A DNA stretch of 64,000 nt, taken from contig NC_055998.1 in NCBI RefSeq assembly GCF_018446385.1, positions 74,146,744-74,210,743 of the forward strand, written 5' to 3'. Numbering within the stretch: position 1 is the stretch's first letter; each line of letters begins with the position of its first letter. Below are positions 24,714-36,073 of this stretch, piece after piece. A program made the position numbers and the translations under genes. The notes beneath the pieces are model-generated. The model was not told the DNA's origin. It worked only from the letters and a program-made list of their open reading frames with translations, and made no database searches. Origin of the DNA: Zingiber officinale. Taxonomy: Eukaryota > Streptophyta > Magnoliopsida > Zingiberales > Zingiberaceae.

Positions 24714-24716
<3 letters not shown>

Positions 24717-25101
24717 GACTGATGTCCTGAGGGACTTCATTTTCGCGCTTGTGCGCGACTACAGAAAAGTCATAGCCGACGTGGCTTATTTCCTTCTTTT
24801 CCTTAGCCATTACGTGGCTTTAATTGTTTCTTTTATTTGGTTGTAATTGTTTCTTTTATTTGACTTTTATTTGGTTTTCACTTTTTCACAGAACGTCGCG
24901 AAGCTCTCTTCGGCAAATCAAAGGGACGAAGTTAGGGCACGCCGTCCTCTCACAGCGAAGCTTTCCCTCGTTGTGCGGTGTCCTCTTCCCTCGACGGGGA
25001 AGCTTCGCAGCGAAGTTAGGGTAGCGAGGCGAAGCTCTCTGTGCTCAGCAAACTCTGGGCCGCGAAGCTTCGTGACGCTCTCTGTGCTCAGCAAACTCTC
25101 A
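24714..25101 (+). repeat. MULE left terminal inverted repeat
   Basis: Matches the reverse complement of 35730-36076, with small indels. Contains GACGGGGAAGCTTCGCAGCG and AGCTCTCTGTGCTCAGC blocks. In active MULEs such TIRs also carry the transposase promoter; the transposase start codon lies about 800 bp further in. Confidence 0.85.
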
Positions 25102-25897
25102 CAGCGACGATCTCTGTGCTCTACATTCTCGCCCCGACGCTCGCCGCATCCTCTCACAGCGAAGCTTTCCCTCGCTGTGTGGTGTCCTCTTCCCTCGACG
25201 GGGAAGCTTCGCAGCGAAGCTAGGGTAGCGAGGCTTGGGTAGCAAAGTTTCTCCTTCATTGTTCCTCTCGCCTGTGCTCACCGTCGTCTCCTCTTCAGGC
25301 ATATAGGGTTTTCTACCGACTTCTAGCCCTAGTTTCGCCCCTCTATGTGAGACTCCTATACCTCATTTCTATTTACAATTCGTTTTTCCTGATATGTATC
25401 TAAAGGATCACACTGTTTCTATTTTCATGCAACTTTAGAAGATCCATTCTTCTTACCCATTCCTAAATGAAATGATTCAAAGCTTAATATTAAAATTTAT
25501 GTTTATGTTTAGCAACTTGATAGCTAATCACCATGGTAGATAATTAATAGTAAGATTCAAGATGAGTTTGGGCAATCCGGTGGTTAATAACTGATTTTGG
25601 TTAACGATTCAATTGAGATTTTTAGCAACTTATAATTGGGGAAATGTGCATTTTTATAATATTTATTTTTCCTTAATAAAAGTCCTTATATCAATTTGTA
25701 TTCGTTAAAAAAAATGCACATCTACATGCATTTTAAGCAACTGATTGTGTTTTTTTTTTGGATGTCTTATTGTTATCTTTGTGTTTTTATTCAGGTTGCA
25801 TGCATGAGCTTGAAGTATCACTCTTACAATGTTTTTTCTGACTATTTGATAATGATATGCAGAATTTCATTTCATCTGCATCTGAAATTTCTTAGCA

Positions 25898-28054
25898 ATG
25901 GGTGAAAATCATGGTGAAGATCAGCTATACATTCCTCAAGTTGTAGATGATCGAAAGCCAAAATATGGGATGGAATTCTCATCAATAGATGAGACATTTT
26001 TATTCTATAACCAATATGCACGCGAATCCGGATTTAGTGCAAGGATAAATAGTAGCAAGAAAAATAAGATAACAAATGAGGTTGTGTGGAAAACATTTGT
26101 ATGCTTTAAAGAAGGGCATACGGATGATCAACGAAATAAACAAGCAAAGGGTGATCAACGGACAAGGGAAAGAACAAGTGGTGAAATTAGAACTGGTTGT
26201 AAGTTAAAGATTTCACTTGTCAAGAAACAAACTGGATCTGCATGGGTTGTCACTAATTTCACAGAAGGTTATAATCATCCACTATCGACTCCTTCAAAGG
26301 TGCATTTGCTACGCTTACATCGTACTGTTTCAGCAGCAAAAAAAGCATTGACTCAACGGTTTTCAGAAGCCAATGTGTCAACTTGCCAACAAATGCGATT
26401 ATTAGAGATAGAATATGGAGGGCCCGAGCAAGTAGGTTGTACAGAAAGAGATATTAGAAATTTTGAGAAAGAACTAAGGGATGAACAAAAAGGTATCGAT
26501 GCTGAAACACTAATCGAGCTATTTGCATCTGAGAAAGAGAAAAATCCATCTTTTTTCTTTGAATACCAGACTGATTCAGATAACAGATTCAGTAGATGTT
26601 TTTGGGCTGATCATGTATTAAGAACGGCATATAGTGTATTCGGTGATGTGGTTGTATTTGATACAACATATAACACCAACAAATATGGGTTGATTTTTGC
26701 ATCATTTGTAGGAGTGAATCATCATCACCAGACAATTATTTTTGGTTGTGGCTTTATAAGTGATGAGAAGACTGAATCTTTTGTGTGGTTGCTTAATAAG
26801 TTCATAGAAGTCATGCCTAAAGGTGCACCAAATGTGATTATCACAAATCAGGATCCTGCTATGACAAAAGGCATTTCCCAAGTCTTCCCTCAAATAGTGC
26901 ATTGATATTGTTTATGGCACATACTGAACAAATTTCCAGAAAAATTACATCCTTTGACTTTTCGTGACTACTATCAAAGTATAAATAATGTTATTAGAAA
27001 TTCTACAACACCTGATGAATTTGAGAATTTATGGGAAGAGGTTATCAAGTGTGCTAACTTAGAGAAAAATGATTGGTTATCTTTGATGTATCAATTGCGA
27101 CATAAGTGAGTGTCAGCTTATTTTAGCCATGTATTTTGTGCTGGAATGTCAAGTAGTGAGAGATCTGAAGGCTCCCATGCATTTTTCAAGAGATATGTCT
27201 CAAATAAAAACTCATTGATGGACTTTATCACCCGTTTCAATAGGGCACTGAGACACCAAAGACACAATGAGTTAGTTGCAGATCATATTGATATGAATGA
27301 CCATCCTAGGATTAAGACAAATTGGCCAATAGAATCTCAAATGGTTAAGTTGTATATGAAAAAAAATGGGTGGTGTTTCAAAGTGAAATGAGTAAGAGTC
27401 ATGATTATTATGTGCAACAAGTATCTATGGGACTTGACTCAGTGGTTTATCATGTGATGAATTTTCAAAGTTGTTCTTCCTCCAAACCAAGGGTTCTCAC
27501 GCAAGACAAACAGAGGGATAACATATCCTGTAGCTGTAGGAAATTTGAGTTTGATGGCATTCCATGCAGGCATAGGTTAGCTTTTTTTTCGTATCAACCA
27601 GGTGTTTCATTTGCCTGATAAGTATATACTCAAACGATGGACACAAGATGCAAAGGTTGGAGCAATATATGCTTTGGGGGTGCAAAATTTTATTGATGAT
27701 CCAGATAGGGTTTTGATGTCAAGGCACTCAAGGTTATCTTATAAAGCTTCAGTATTAATTGATGATGCATCTTTGACAGATGAGGGGACAAACTTCTTAG
27801 ATGAGCAATTGGATTGTATTTACAATAAAATTCAAGAGATGAATATTAGTAAAACATGTGACAATAGAGATCAAAGGAAGAAATCTATGGATGAGTCCCC
27901 TAATATTATTGATCCTTCTTTAGTAAGAACAAAGGGATGTGAGAAGAGATTGAAATCATCAAAGGAGAAGTTAACCTCAAAGTCCCGGTTATGTCGTGGA
28001 TGTGGGCATCGAAGTGTGTCACATGACAAGCGCAATTGTCCCATTTTACAGTAA
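25898..28054 (+). pseudogene. FAR1/FHY3-type MULE transposase, decayed
   Basis: The first open segment (25898-26905, 335 residues) begins MGENHGEDQLYIPQ. It has a FAR1 DNA-binding domain (MEFSSIDETFLFYNQYARES, then conserved Cys/His), followed by the MULE catalytic core, with first acidic residue in FDTTYNTNKYG and second in TNQDPAMTKGI. The expected third acidic residue (SSERSEGSHAFFK) lies near 27155-27190. The SWIM zinc finger CSCRKFEFDGIPCRH lies near 27530-27575 and a C-terminal zinc-knuckle-like CRGCGHRSVSHDKRNC near 27990-28040. Two in-frame stops (26903-26905 and 27107-27109) and two frame changes (near 27366 and 27590) interrupt it. Both stops fit C-to-T decay (CGA to TGA, TGG to TGA). 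FAR1-related MULE transposases gave rise to the host light-signalling factors FHY3/FAR1. The upstream leader (25300-25897) seems to include a spliced 5' untranslated region. Confidence 0.9.
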
Positions 28055-29118
28055 GGGTATGTGTCGATTAATTCTCCATTTGTATGATAATTTTATTTGC
28101 AAATCATCTTTTATTAAATGTGTATATTTGACATGGTGTTGATTGCCATATCAACTTTGGATAATCATCATAACAGCGATGATGACACATATGAAGAAGA
28201 ATTGACATCTATAGCAGGCAAACACTATCAAAGTTTAATTAAAGTTAGTGGTTGATTGATTGAGATATTAAAATTAATAATTGTCTTTATTATTGTAGGT
28301 TCTAACAATATTCATTAACAAATAAGAAATGAGGTAATATTATGTTTATTCAGTATCGTTTTTCTATGGTAGAGATAAATTTGTTAAAGTTATCCATGAA
28401 AATATTGTTAAGGTCTTTCTTGGGGTTCTCTCTTGCAAGCAGGTGGGTCCTCTAAATCTCAATGCATTTGATCTAGAAGCATTATTTGACCGAAGGCAGG
28501 TAGGCATCATTCTACAATTGGTTTGTCCATGATGTTTTTTACAAGAATTAAATATTTGGCATTATTTAGATTTGGCATAATTAATGGTTGATTGATTGAT
28601 GCAGAAACAGAAACAAGCTTGAGTTGGTGATGCAAAAACAGAAACATTTGAGCAGGCTGTTTTGAACTCTTTATTTATTTTTGTATCTATTTAAACAAGC
28701 GTTATACTTTTCACCTTTGAGTAGACTATTGTAAACTCTTTAAGCATTTCTGTCTTTAAGCATTTCTGTATGGAAATTGGGTGTTGCTATTTAAATTTGT
28801 CAATGTAAATTTCATCAAAAATTGCTCCATCTATTATCAGTCTTTGCAAATTTATTTTGAGACTAGTAGATTAACAGCAAAAGGTAACTCTATCTGTACT
28901 CTGCGGGACTTAGAAAATGCGTTGTGCAGATTATTGTGATGGCAGGTATGAATTACATTGATTAAAAGTTTTTGAGATCTATAACAGCTGAATTTGTCAC
29001 TGATTAACAATGACAATGTTGTGCTGGCAGGTATGATTCATTTTCTCTTCCAAACGCATACTTTTGTTGGTCTCTACTTTGTCCATGTCTCGAAGCATAT
29101 CTGTTGCTTTGTTATGCT
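28055..29118. other. MULE interior, 3' of the transposase
   Basis: AT-rich non-coding sequence with several intron-like acceptor and donor motifs, e.g. TTGCAAGCAGGTGG at 28433-28446. No further domain recognised. It ends at the solo-LTR target site TCTTC (29119-29123). Confidence 0.4.
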
Positions 29119-29123
29119 TCTTC

Positions 29124-31680
29124 TGTTAGAGTGTATACTAAAAGCCTAGCTTTTGGTATAAATATTTATCTAGAAATAAGAATCACATTGGTCAAATGTC
29201 TACATTTATGATAAATTTAGTTGCTCAATTAATTTATATTGTAGATAACATGGTGTGTGGTGTCACATACAGAAGATCATGTTATCGGTTCCTTATAAAT
29301 TATAAACAGTAGCTCACGACCAAGATGGAAAGGAACAAACCATTGGAAGGTCGTAGTGTAATTAGGTATTAGTTTATCTTAACTATATAATTACATTAGT
29401 ACACTTAGAGTGTATTGAGTAGGACCATTTGAGGTCGTTCCTTTTATACTGACTTTATAAAGGAACAAAGACCTCAGTTATTATGGAAGTGTGTGCTCTT
29501 AATCCTAATATAATAACAATCACATATATTTGATATTTATTTCTTTAATTTATCAATGGGTGAGATTTAGTTCGATGAATCAATAAGCCCGATAAGTTGG
29601 GAAATGATATCACTTATAGTGTGTGTTGTTGATTATAGAAGGAAACTGTGTCCTAGTAATCTAGGTTGAGAATGTCCCCAAGAGGAGCTCATAAGGATTG
29701 TCATGTTAAACCCTGCAGGTGGACTTAGTCCGACATGACGATGAAGTTGAGTGGTACTACTCTTGGAGCTAGATATTAATTAAGTGAGTTGTCAGTAACT
29801 TACTTAATTAGTGGACATTTGTTATCTTAAACACAGGGAGACTAACACACTCATGATAAGAAGGAGCCCAAAATGTAATTTGGGATTGGTGCGGTAGTTC
29901 AATAATAGTTCTCTAGTGGAATGAATTATTATTGATAAAATTAAGTTGTGTGTTCGGGGCGAGCACGGGATGCTTAATTTTATCGGGAGACCAAAACCAA
30001 TTCCTCCTCTCGGTCCCTATCGTAGCCTCTTAATTATAGAGTACTATACCCACCTATACCCACCTTCTTACCCATCCTATAGGGGCCGGCCAAGCTAGCT
30101 TGGAGACCAAGCTAGGGCCGGCCATGGGTATGTTCATGGGTGAATTCATGTGGCCAACCCTATTAAATAAAAAGGAATTTTAATTTTAAAATTTTTCTTA
30201 TGTGGATAATATAATTTAAAAGAGAGTTTAAAAATTTAAATCCTTCCTTTTATAAGATTCTACAAAAGATTAAGAGAAGAGTTAAAATCTCTTTCCTTAT
30301 TTGTAGATTAAAAGGTTGATTTTAATTTTGGTAAAAACTTTCCTTTTAATTATATTCATGATTTAAAAGAAAGTTTAAAAAATTCTCTTTTATTAGTTTC
30401 TACAAAAGATTAAGAAAAGATTTAATATCTTTCCTTATTTGTAGATTGAAAGGAGATTTTAATTTTTAGAGATAACTTTCCTTTTTGGAAATTATCCACA
30501 TGTTTAAAAGAAAGATTTTAATTTATAAAATTTCTTTTTATTAACCAATCATGAAGGGATTAAAATTATTGGAGAAATTTTTATAAATTTCTAGAAACAA
30601 ATTAGGAAGTTTTAATTTTTGTTTTAATTAAAACTCTCCTTGTTTTGGGGAGAAGAGTGGCCGGCCATTACAATTTGAAAAGAGAAAATTATTTTAATTA
30701 AATAAATTTTCCTTTTCAATGGTAAAAGAATTAAGGAAGTTTTTATTAAATTTTCCTTATTTGCCAAAACCAAGAATTATAAAAGAGGGGGTAGAGGAGG
30801 CTTCAAGGTGAACGACTCTATTCTATTTTCCCTCTCTTTTCTCCTTGGGTGTGGCCGGCCCTTTCTTTCCTCTCCTCTCCTTTGTGTGGCCGAAACCTTC
30901 TCATGGTGGAGATAGCTTTGGTGGCCGGATCTAAGAAGGAGAAGAAGGAGAGAAAAGAAGCCTCTTTTCTAGCATCCCTTGGAGCATGGTGGTGGTGGGC
31001 GAACCTCTTCATCCTAGGAGAAGTTTTGATGGCCGAAACTTGTAAGGAAGAAGAAGGTGCTTGGTGGTTCTCATCTCGGAAGATCGTTGCCCACACAACG
31101 TCCGAGGTTAGAAGAGGAATACGGTAGAAGATCAAGAGGTCTTTCTAAAAGGTATAACTAGTAATTTTTCTTTCCGCATCATGCTAGTTATTTATGAAAA
31201 TAATACCAAATACAAGAGGCTTACGTTCTAGTATTTCGAATATGTTTTTTGAAGTTGTGTTCTTTTTTTTTGTATTTTTTCCCTTGTGATTTGATTGTTC
31301 TTTTCGGTTAACCTAAAGTTATTTTAGGAAATTAAATATTAGCTTTCTATAAAAGGTTTTGTCTAGTCGGTGGTGGTTGCTCCCATATCCAAGAAGGCCG
31401 TGTGCCTCGCCACGTCAGTACTGGGAACCAATTATGGAAATTAATATTTAATGGAATTAATAACTTAAGGTGATTTGGGTCGAACGTGTTAAGTTCCGCA
31501 GGAGATCCAAGTCAAAACCTAAAAGAACAAATAGATTAAGTTTTGGATCAAACGTGTTAAGTTCCGCAGGCGATCCAAAATTTAATTTAAAAGAACACAT
31601 GGTAGCTAGGAAAAGGTTCAGACCTTTGTACAAAATTTTTGTACAGTGGAACCTCTAGGTTTTTCAAGTAGCAACCAACA
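29124..31680 (+). mobile_element. Solo LTR, 2.56 kb, with perfect 5-bp target duplication
   Basis: Fossil LTR starting TGTTAGAGTGTATACTAAAA and ending TAGCAACCAACA, so it has TG...CA ends. It is flanked by TCTTC at 29119-29123 and 31681-31685. No primer-binding site, internal region or second LTR is present, hence a solo LTR left by LTR-LTR recombination. Inside are ~100-bp AT-rich direct repeats (30190-30560), GGCCGGCC-rich blocks (30085-30125), and a two-copy motif containing CGTGTTAAGTTCCGCAGG (near 31480-31575). Probably Ty1/copia, family not determined. The perfect target duplication suggests moderate age, younger than the MULE copy it sits in. Confidence 0.85.
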
Positions 31681-31810
31681 TCTTCACTATCATTCGAGGT
31701 GATCCAAAGGCTGTCACTAGAGGATAGAATGTGACTTACATTGATAGTGATTCCCTTGCTAGAATTGTAGTGCACCATACCCAATGCCTTATAATTTTTT
31801 GTATCCACAG

Positions 31811-31901
31811 GTACCAGAAAAGTCTGCACAAGATTGCTTTGACAGAATCCATGCCAATTTTTCCCTTGCCTCACTGCCATCCAAGTCAATTGAAGATGTT
31901 G
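31811..31901 (+). pseudogene. Captured exon-like fragment, SANT/Myb-like (uncertain)
   Basis: The fragment translates [20 protein letters not shown] and onward, between a CACAG acceptor (ends 31810) and a GTAAAT donor (31902). [11 protein letters not shown] resembles the helix-3 region of plant SANT/Myb-like proteins, but I cannot name a gene. No start codon or continuation of the gene is present. Its 3' half is repeated in inverted orientation at 32345-32434. Confidence 0.35.
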
Positions 31902-32434
31902 GTAAATTCATTTTTCTCTCCTTCTATTATTTCCATCCAAGTGGACACGGCTCGCCAAAAACATGTTCTTGTTCATCTGATTATTTTTTCGATTTTTGAT
32001 TTGGTGCAGCACTGCCCGTCGAGCCACTACAACTCCCCCTTCTGGACAACCAACGCTGGGGCTCTTGTTTGGAACAATAACTCTTCACTCACTGTCGGAA
32101 TCCGCGGTAATGGAAGATTTTCTAATATAGCTTCTGTCGAGCGTTTTATCACCTCGATCGATCTTTTGTTGCTGTCTGTGTTTCTATTATACAAGCTAGT
32201 TATTTAAGTAATCTACCAAATATGTTCATTCTGATATTAGATTTGATCATTTGGGGTTTTTGTAGGATTTTTTTTTAATGTTTCTTTGTATTGATTGGAA
32301 TGGAAGTGAAGCAGCGCATCTATCTGTCCGCTTCCCTATTTCTGGCGTGTCCACTTGGATGGAAATAATAGAAGGAGAGACAAATGAATTTACCAACATC
32401 TTCAATTGACTTGGATGACAGTGAGGCGAGGGAA
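31862..32434. repeat. Inverted repeat (~90-bp arms) around the catalase fragment
   Basis: Left arm 31862-31951 and right arm 32345-32434 are reverse complements over about 90 bp with about five mismatches; both contain, or have as complement, CAATTGAAGATGTTGGTAAA. The spacer is about 390 bp and holds the catalase exon fragment. A shorter third copy (ACCAACATCTTCAATTGACTT) lies near 32471. A transcript through the region could fold into a long hairpin. Confidence 0.8.
32010..32106 (+). pseudogene. Captured catalase exon fragment
   Basis: One frame reads [20 protein letters not shown] and then [10 protein letters not shown], close to the conserved N-terminal segment of plant catalases ([18 protein letters not shown] then NSSLTVGTRG). 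It is preceded by an acceptor-like GGTGCAG (32003-32009) and followed by a donor-like GTAATG at 32107, where I would expect an exon boundary, so genomic DNA with introns was captured. No heme or catalytic residues are included, so it cannot be functional. Only this exon was found. Confidence 0.8.
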
Positions 32435-32698
32435 CAATTTAATTATATCCAATTTTTTTGTATCTACAGATACCAACATCTTCAATTGACTTGCTTTGAA
32501 AATCAGAAAGGCAAGGGGAACTCCAGATTCTTTGTTTACTACCGGTTTTCTGATGAAGTGCAGTGAGAGGTCTTCCTCAGCTCATAAGAGACCTTTTGTC
32601 TAGGTTCAAAACAAATGATGTAGATCCAAGTCCAGAGGTTCGGCCTGGTTAGAATGGCAATGGTGATAGCAATGATGAAATGAATACGATTGGTGCAG

Positions 32699-33109
32699 CA
32701 TGTGGAGCTAGCGGGGTGATGTACACTCTGATCGCGACAGTGATCGGGTGCCAGTGGATATACTCGTGCTTTTACTGATCAAAGCTGAGGGCGCAGTACA
32801 ATTTGCCGGAGTCGCCGTGCTGCGACTACTGCGATTGCTGCATTCATTTCTGGTTCGAATCCTGCGCCTTGTGCTAGGAATACCGAGAGCTCCAGGCCCG
32901 TGGCTTCGACATGACCATCGGTAACCTTATTATCTATTAATTATGAGCAACCCATTAAGGTAGTTAGTTTAATTGCTAAGTTAATCGATACATATAATTA
33001 ATGGATGCAGGATGACATCTTAACATGGAAAGAAATCAACAAGCAGGTGGAATGGTCGGAATGACGCGACCACCAACAAAGCAAGATGGGATGATGCGAT
33101 GAGAATACA
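32699..33109 (+). pseudogene. Captured PLAC8 / cell-number-regulator-like gene fragment
   Basis: Exon-like segment 32699-32920 encodes CGASGVMYTLIATVIGCQWIY, then [20 protein letters not shown], and ends EYRELQARGFDMTIG; 33011-33109 continues with HLNMERNQQAGGM. The order and the Cys-rich pattern are those of PLAC8 proteins (PCR/CNR families, small plasma-membrane proteins in metal efflux and organ size). A canonical intron (GTAACC...TGCAG) separates the segments. Three in-frame stops (CGA to TGA, CAG to TAG, TGG to TGA types) show it is dead. The 5' exon is absent. It lies in the same orientation as the MULE transposase. Confidence 0.85.
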
Positions 33110-34039
33110 ATCGATGCAATGCAGCAGCCTAAAGCTTTATAATAATTAATTGGGCGTGTTCTTTAATTTCCATGTTTGTTTTTCTCTATGTAATGTAATG
33201 TGTGTTGCAAGGATATGTTACGTGACATATATAAAAATATGTTCACTCTAGAAAAATAAATGACATTTAAGATCTGATTGATTTCTGCAGTTCAAATCAT
33301 CTAATTTTTGAACTTATCATGAGTTAGAATGGCAGCTATCCAACTAATCCACATAAACAATAACAAAGATGCTGCTTTATCAAAAACTAAGATGAAAACT
33401 TCTCGCAGAACAATTCTACTTCTCCGTGGTGTAATTTTGTTGCATGCCGCTAACAGCTTACAGTCGTTCCTCTGTAAAGAATGGATCCCTTATAACTTTC
33501 TTCGGTACACATAATCCTCGACCATTAAAACTAATTTCTTTTTTCATAAAATTGCTCCTTGACTCTCGTTCAAACTCCATGCCCAGTGGTCTCTAAGGCT
33601 GGTTCCTGTACGGGTTCTTTGAAAACCATGGTAAAGAAGGAGAACATACCATGGTAAAGAAAATCATGTCGTTAGTTGCATTAATATGAATGATACCAGG
33701 CCACAATCTGGAGTAAATAAAAGCTGCGATGGCTAAAACAATTTCCAGATAACATTTCCAATTGCAGTCCAGATAATATTTCCAGATAACATTTCCAATT
33801 GCAAGAGATGATTATAACCATCAAGCAAACATATAGTACGCTAAAACTATTAGCATTAACAATATTTTGATGCAAATCATTAATTCTCAAGGTGCATAGC
33901 AACTCTACCATAGCAACAAACCACATCATGAAACCAATTTAGCTTAAAGTATCATTTGATTTCGATACAACACTTGCAACTACTCAAAATAAAATTAGTG
34001 TTTGAAATTCAACTCATATAACGACTTGAAACAACATGC
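33110..34039. other. MULE interior without recognisable coding sequence
   Basis: AT-rich. At 33748-33801 there is a short imperfect tandem repeat built on CAGATAACATTTCCAATTGCA. No domain seen on either strand. Confidence 0.4.
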
Positions 34040-34488
34040 TTAATCATCATCATTATCATTACTGATCATAAGAGAATCCAACTGATGTTCTAGCTCTTTC
34101 AATGCATCTTTCAACTTAATAATTTTTTCAGTTTTTGAAAGTTTTCTCTTTAAATTTGAACTTGAACTTGAAGTTGCACATGATATTTCATTTCGACTTG
34201 GTGCAAAGGAAGTTGGTGCAGATTTTTTATCTACGTATGCCTCAAAAGCTTTTTTTTTTGCCTCCTCTCTACTTTTGAAAGATTTGTGTATAGCGCCCTT
34301 AAAGCGAATAACATGATCAGAAGCTTCTGCCCATGTTTCATAAATTCCCGGTTCACGCCCAACAAATACAACATATGTTTTCCCTACATTTAAAACAACA
34401 TTTAGAATCTTATAAAGACAATATATTAGAACTTAAATGAAATGATTACCATGAATTGGATATAAAGAGTCGAAGTTTTGCAAGTTTC
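34040..34488 (-). CDS. MULE-borne gene with RNase H1 N-terminal/viroplasmin-type domain (partial)
   Basis: Two exons on the minus strand, 34450-34488 and 34040-34383, with a GT-AG intron in frame; the 5' exons and start codon were not found. The product reads NLQNFDSLYPIHGKTYVVFV, GREPGIYETWAEASDHVIRF and KGAIHKSFKSREEAKKKAFE, the pattern of the ~45-residue hybrid-binding domain shared by RNase H1 N-termini and caulimovirus P6 (V.xGrxPGiY.tW.ea...v.gf.ga..KsFkt.eeA). A Ser-rich stretch, a predicted coiled coil (KTEKIIKLKDALKELEHQLD) and an acidic tail (NDNDDD) follow before TAA. The domain binds RNA-DNA hybrids or double-stranded RNA. The frame is uninterrupted, unlike the transposase. A captured host gene and a second MULE gene are both possible. 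Confidence 0.6.
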
Positions 34489-35116
34489 CTGTAAAATCTA
34501 GAACCAAAAGAATATAAGTTATCAAAGGAAAAATATTGAAATCCAAATGAGATATGTCAATTGTAGAGAAATTTCATAAATAACTGATTGGTATAATATT
34601 GATGCAACCGATAGACAAAAACATAAATTTTCAATTTAACATTTCTCTATTATTAACTAAATTTTATTCATAACACTTCATTTGACTAAGGACCCATATT
34701 TATAACACTTCATTTTTGGAAGTAAAAATAAATTAATAAAGAGGTTATAATTTCTTCATGTAAATAAACTATAAATATTGCAACTCTAACATGTGGCTAT
34801 TGTATTGTATGTTTTAGCTAATCAAATTAAAGCAGTATATTATGACCAACTTATTAATGGTTAAAATATACAGAACAAAAATACTAGTGCCATTAGAAAA
34901 ATGTAATTATATACAAAGATCCATGTTGATTTTCTTGGAAATACTAGTGGTTATTATAGCTGCAACAAATAGAAGACAAGATCTAGATCCTTCTCTTATA
35001 AGGTGCAAGGATTTGCAATCTGGCCATCACTCATACTTTTATAATTGTCTAAACATGCTATTCAGATAGTTATAAACTGCATGCTGGGTTTCAACTGTTA
35101 ATTTTCTTTCTTCCAG

Positions 35117-35239
35117 CCGCTTTGATTCTACAAAAATATTTTTCCTACCGGATTTACAAACTCGTGTCGAGATAGCTGCTCAATATGCAAAGCACCTGTT
35201 GAAGATCGAATTACTACTGCTAGCTTCAGCTACAGAAGG
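35117..35239 (+). pseudogene. Captured AAA+ ATPase exon fragment
   Basis: Between an acceptor TTCCAG (ends 35116) and a donor GTATCG (35240), the frame reads RFDSTKIFFLPDLQTRVEIA then AQYAKHLLKIELLLLASATEG. This matches the segment after the AAA+ arginine-finger region ([SR]RFDs...lPd..tR.eIa..yaKhl....l..la..TeG). Walker A and B motifs are absent, so it is non-functional. Same orientation as the catalase and PLAC8 fragments. Confidence 0.6.
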
Positions 35240-35729
35240 GTATCGTAGTATTTGTTTTTTTTCCACTTCTATGTGCATTTGGTTAAATGACTAAACACTA
35301 TCTTAGTCAAGTGGAAAATCATGAAAAGGTAAAAGTACTCCAAGCAAAAATAGGACAAGGATGTATGGGACAACAACATACCTTTCTCAATCTATCATCA
35401 AGTTAGAAGATTTTTTAAACAAACAAAGCTTTCGAGAAAACATAGATGAACAAAGATCATTTAGCCTTACATAGAGGTGTCCTCGTATCCGCGAGGCGGT
35501 GACGAGCTCGATCTGGAAGCTTCGTGCCCTAGCTTTGCGTCAGAGGTTTGCCGAGACAGATCGGGTTTGCCGAGAGAGACCGCCCTAGCTCCGCGTCGAA
35601 GGTTTGCTGACGGAGTTTGCCCTAGCTCCGCGTCGGCGAGGCGGGCGTGCCCTAGCTCTTCGTCCCTTTGGTTTGGCGAAGAGAGCTCGATTTGGAAGAT
35701 TCGTGCCCTAGCTTCGCTTCGTCACTGTT

Positions 35730-36073
35730 AGAGTTTGCTGAGCACAGAGAGCGACCCAGAGTTTGCTGAGCATAGAGAGCGTCGCCTCGCTACCCTAGCT
35801 TCGCTGCGAAGCTTCCCCGTCGAGGGAAGAGGACACCGCATAGCGAGGGAAAGCTTTGCTGTGAGAGGACGGCATGCCCTAGTTTCGTCCCTTTGGTTTG
35901 TCGAAGAGAGCTTCGCGACGTTCTGTGAAAAAGCGAAAACCAAATAAAAGTCAAATAAAAGAAACAAATACGCCACGTAATGGCTAAGGAAAAGAAGGAA
36001 ATAAGGCATGTCGGTTATGACTTTTCTGCAGTCGCGCACAAGCGCGGAAATGAAGTCCCACAGGACATCAGTC

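Noticed and set aside
24535-24810. 91-residue minus-strand frame with a long Tyr/Ile run
   Set aside because: Translation of the (TA)n microsatellite.
30818-31135. Opposing ~100-residue frames near the end of the solo LTR
   Set aside because: They overlap each other in a GC-richer part of the LTR and show no domain.
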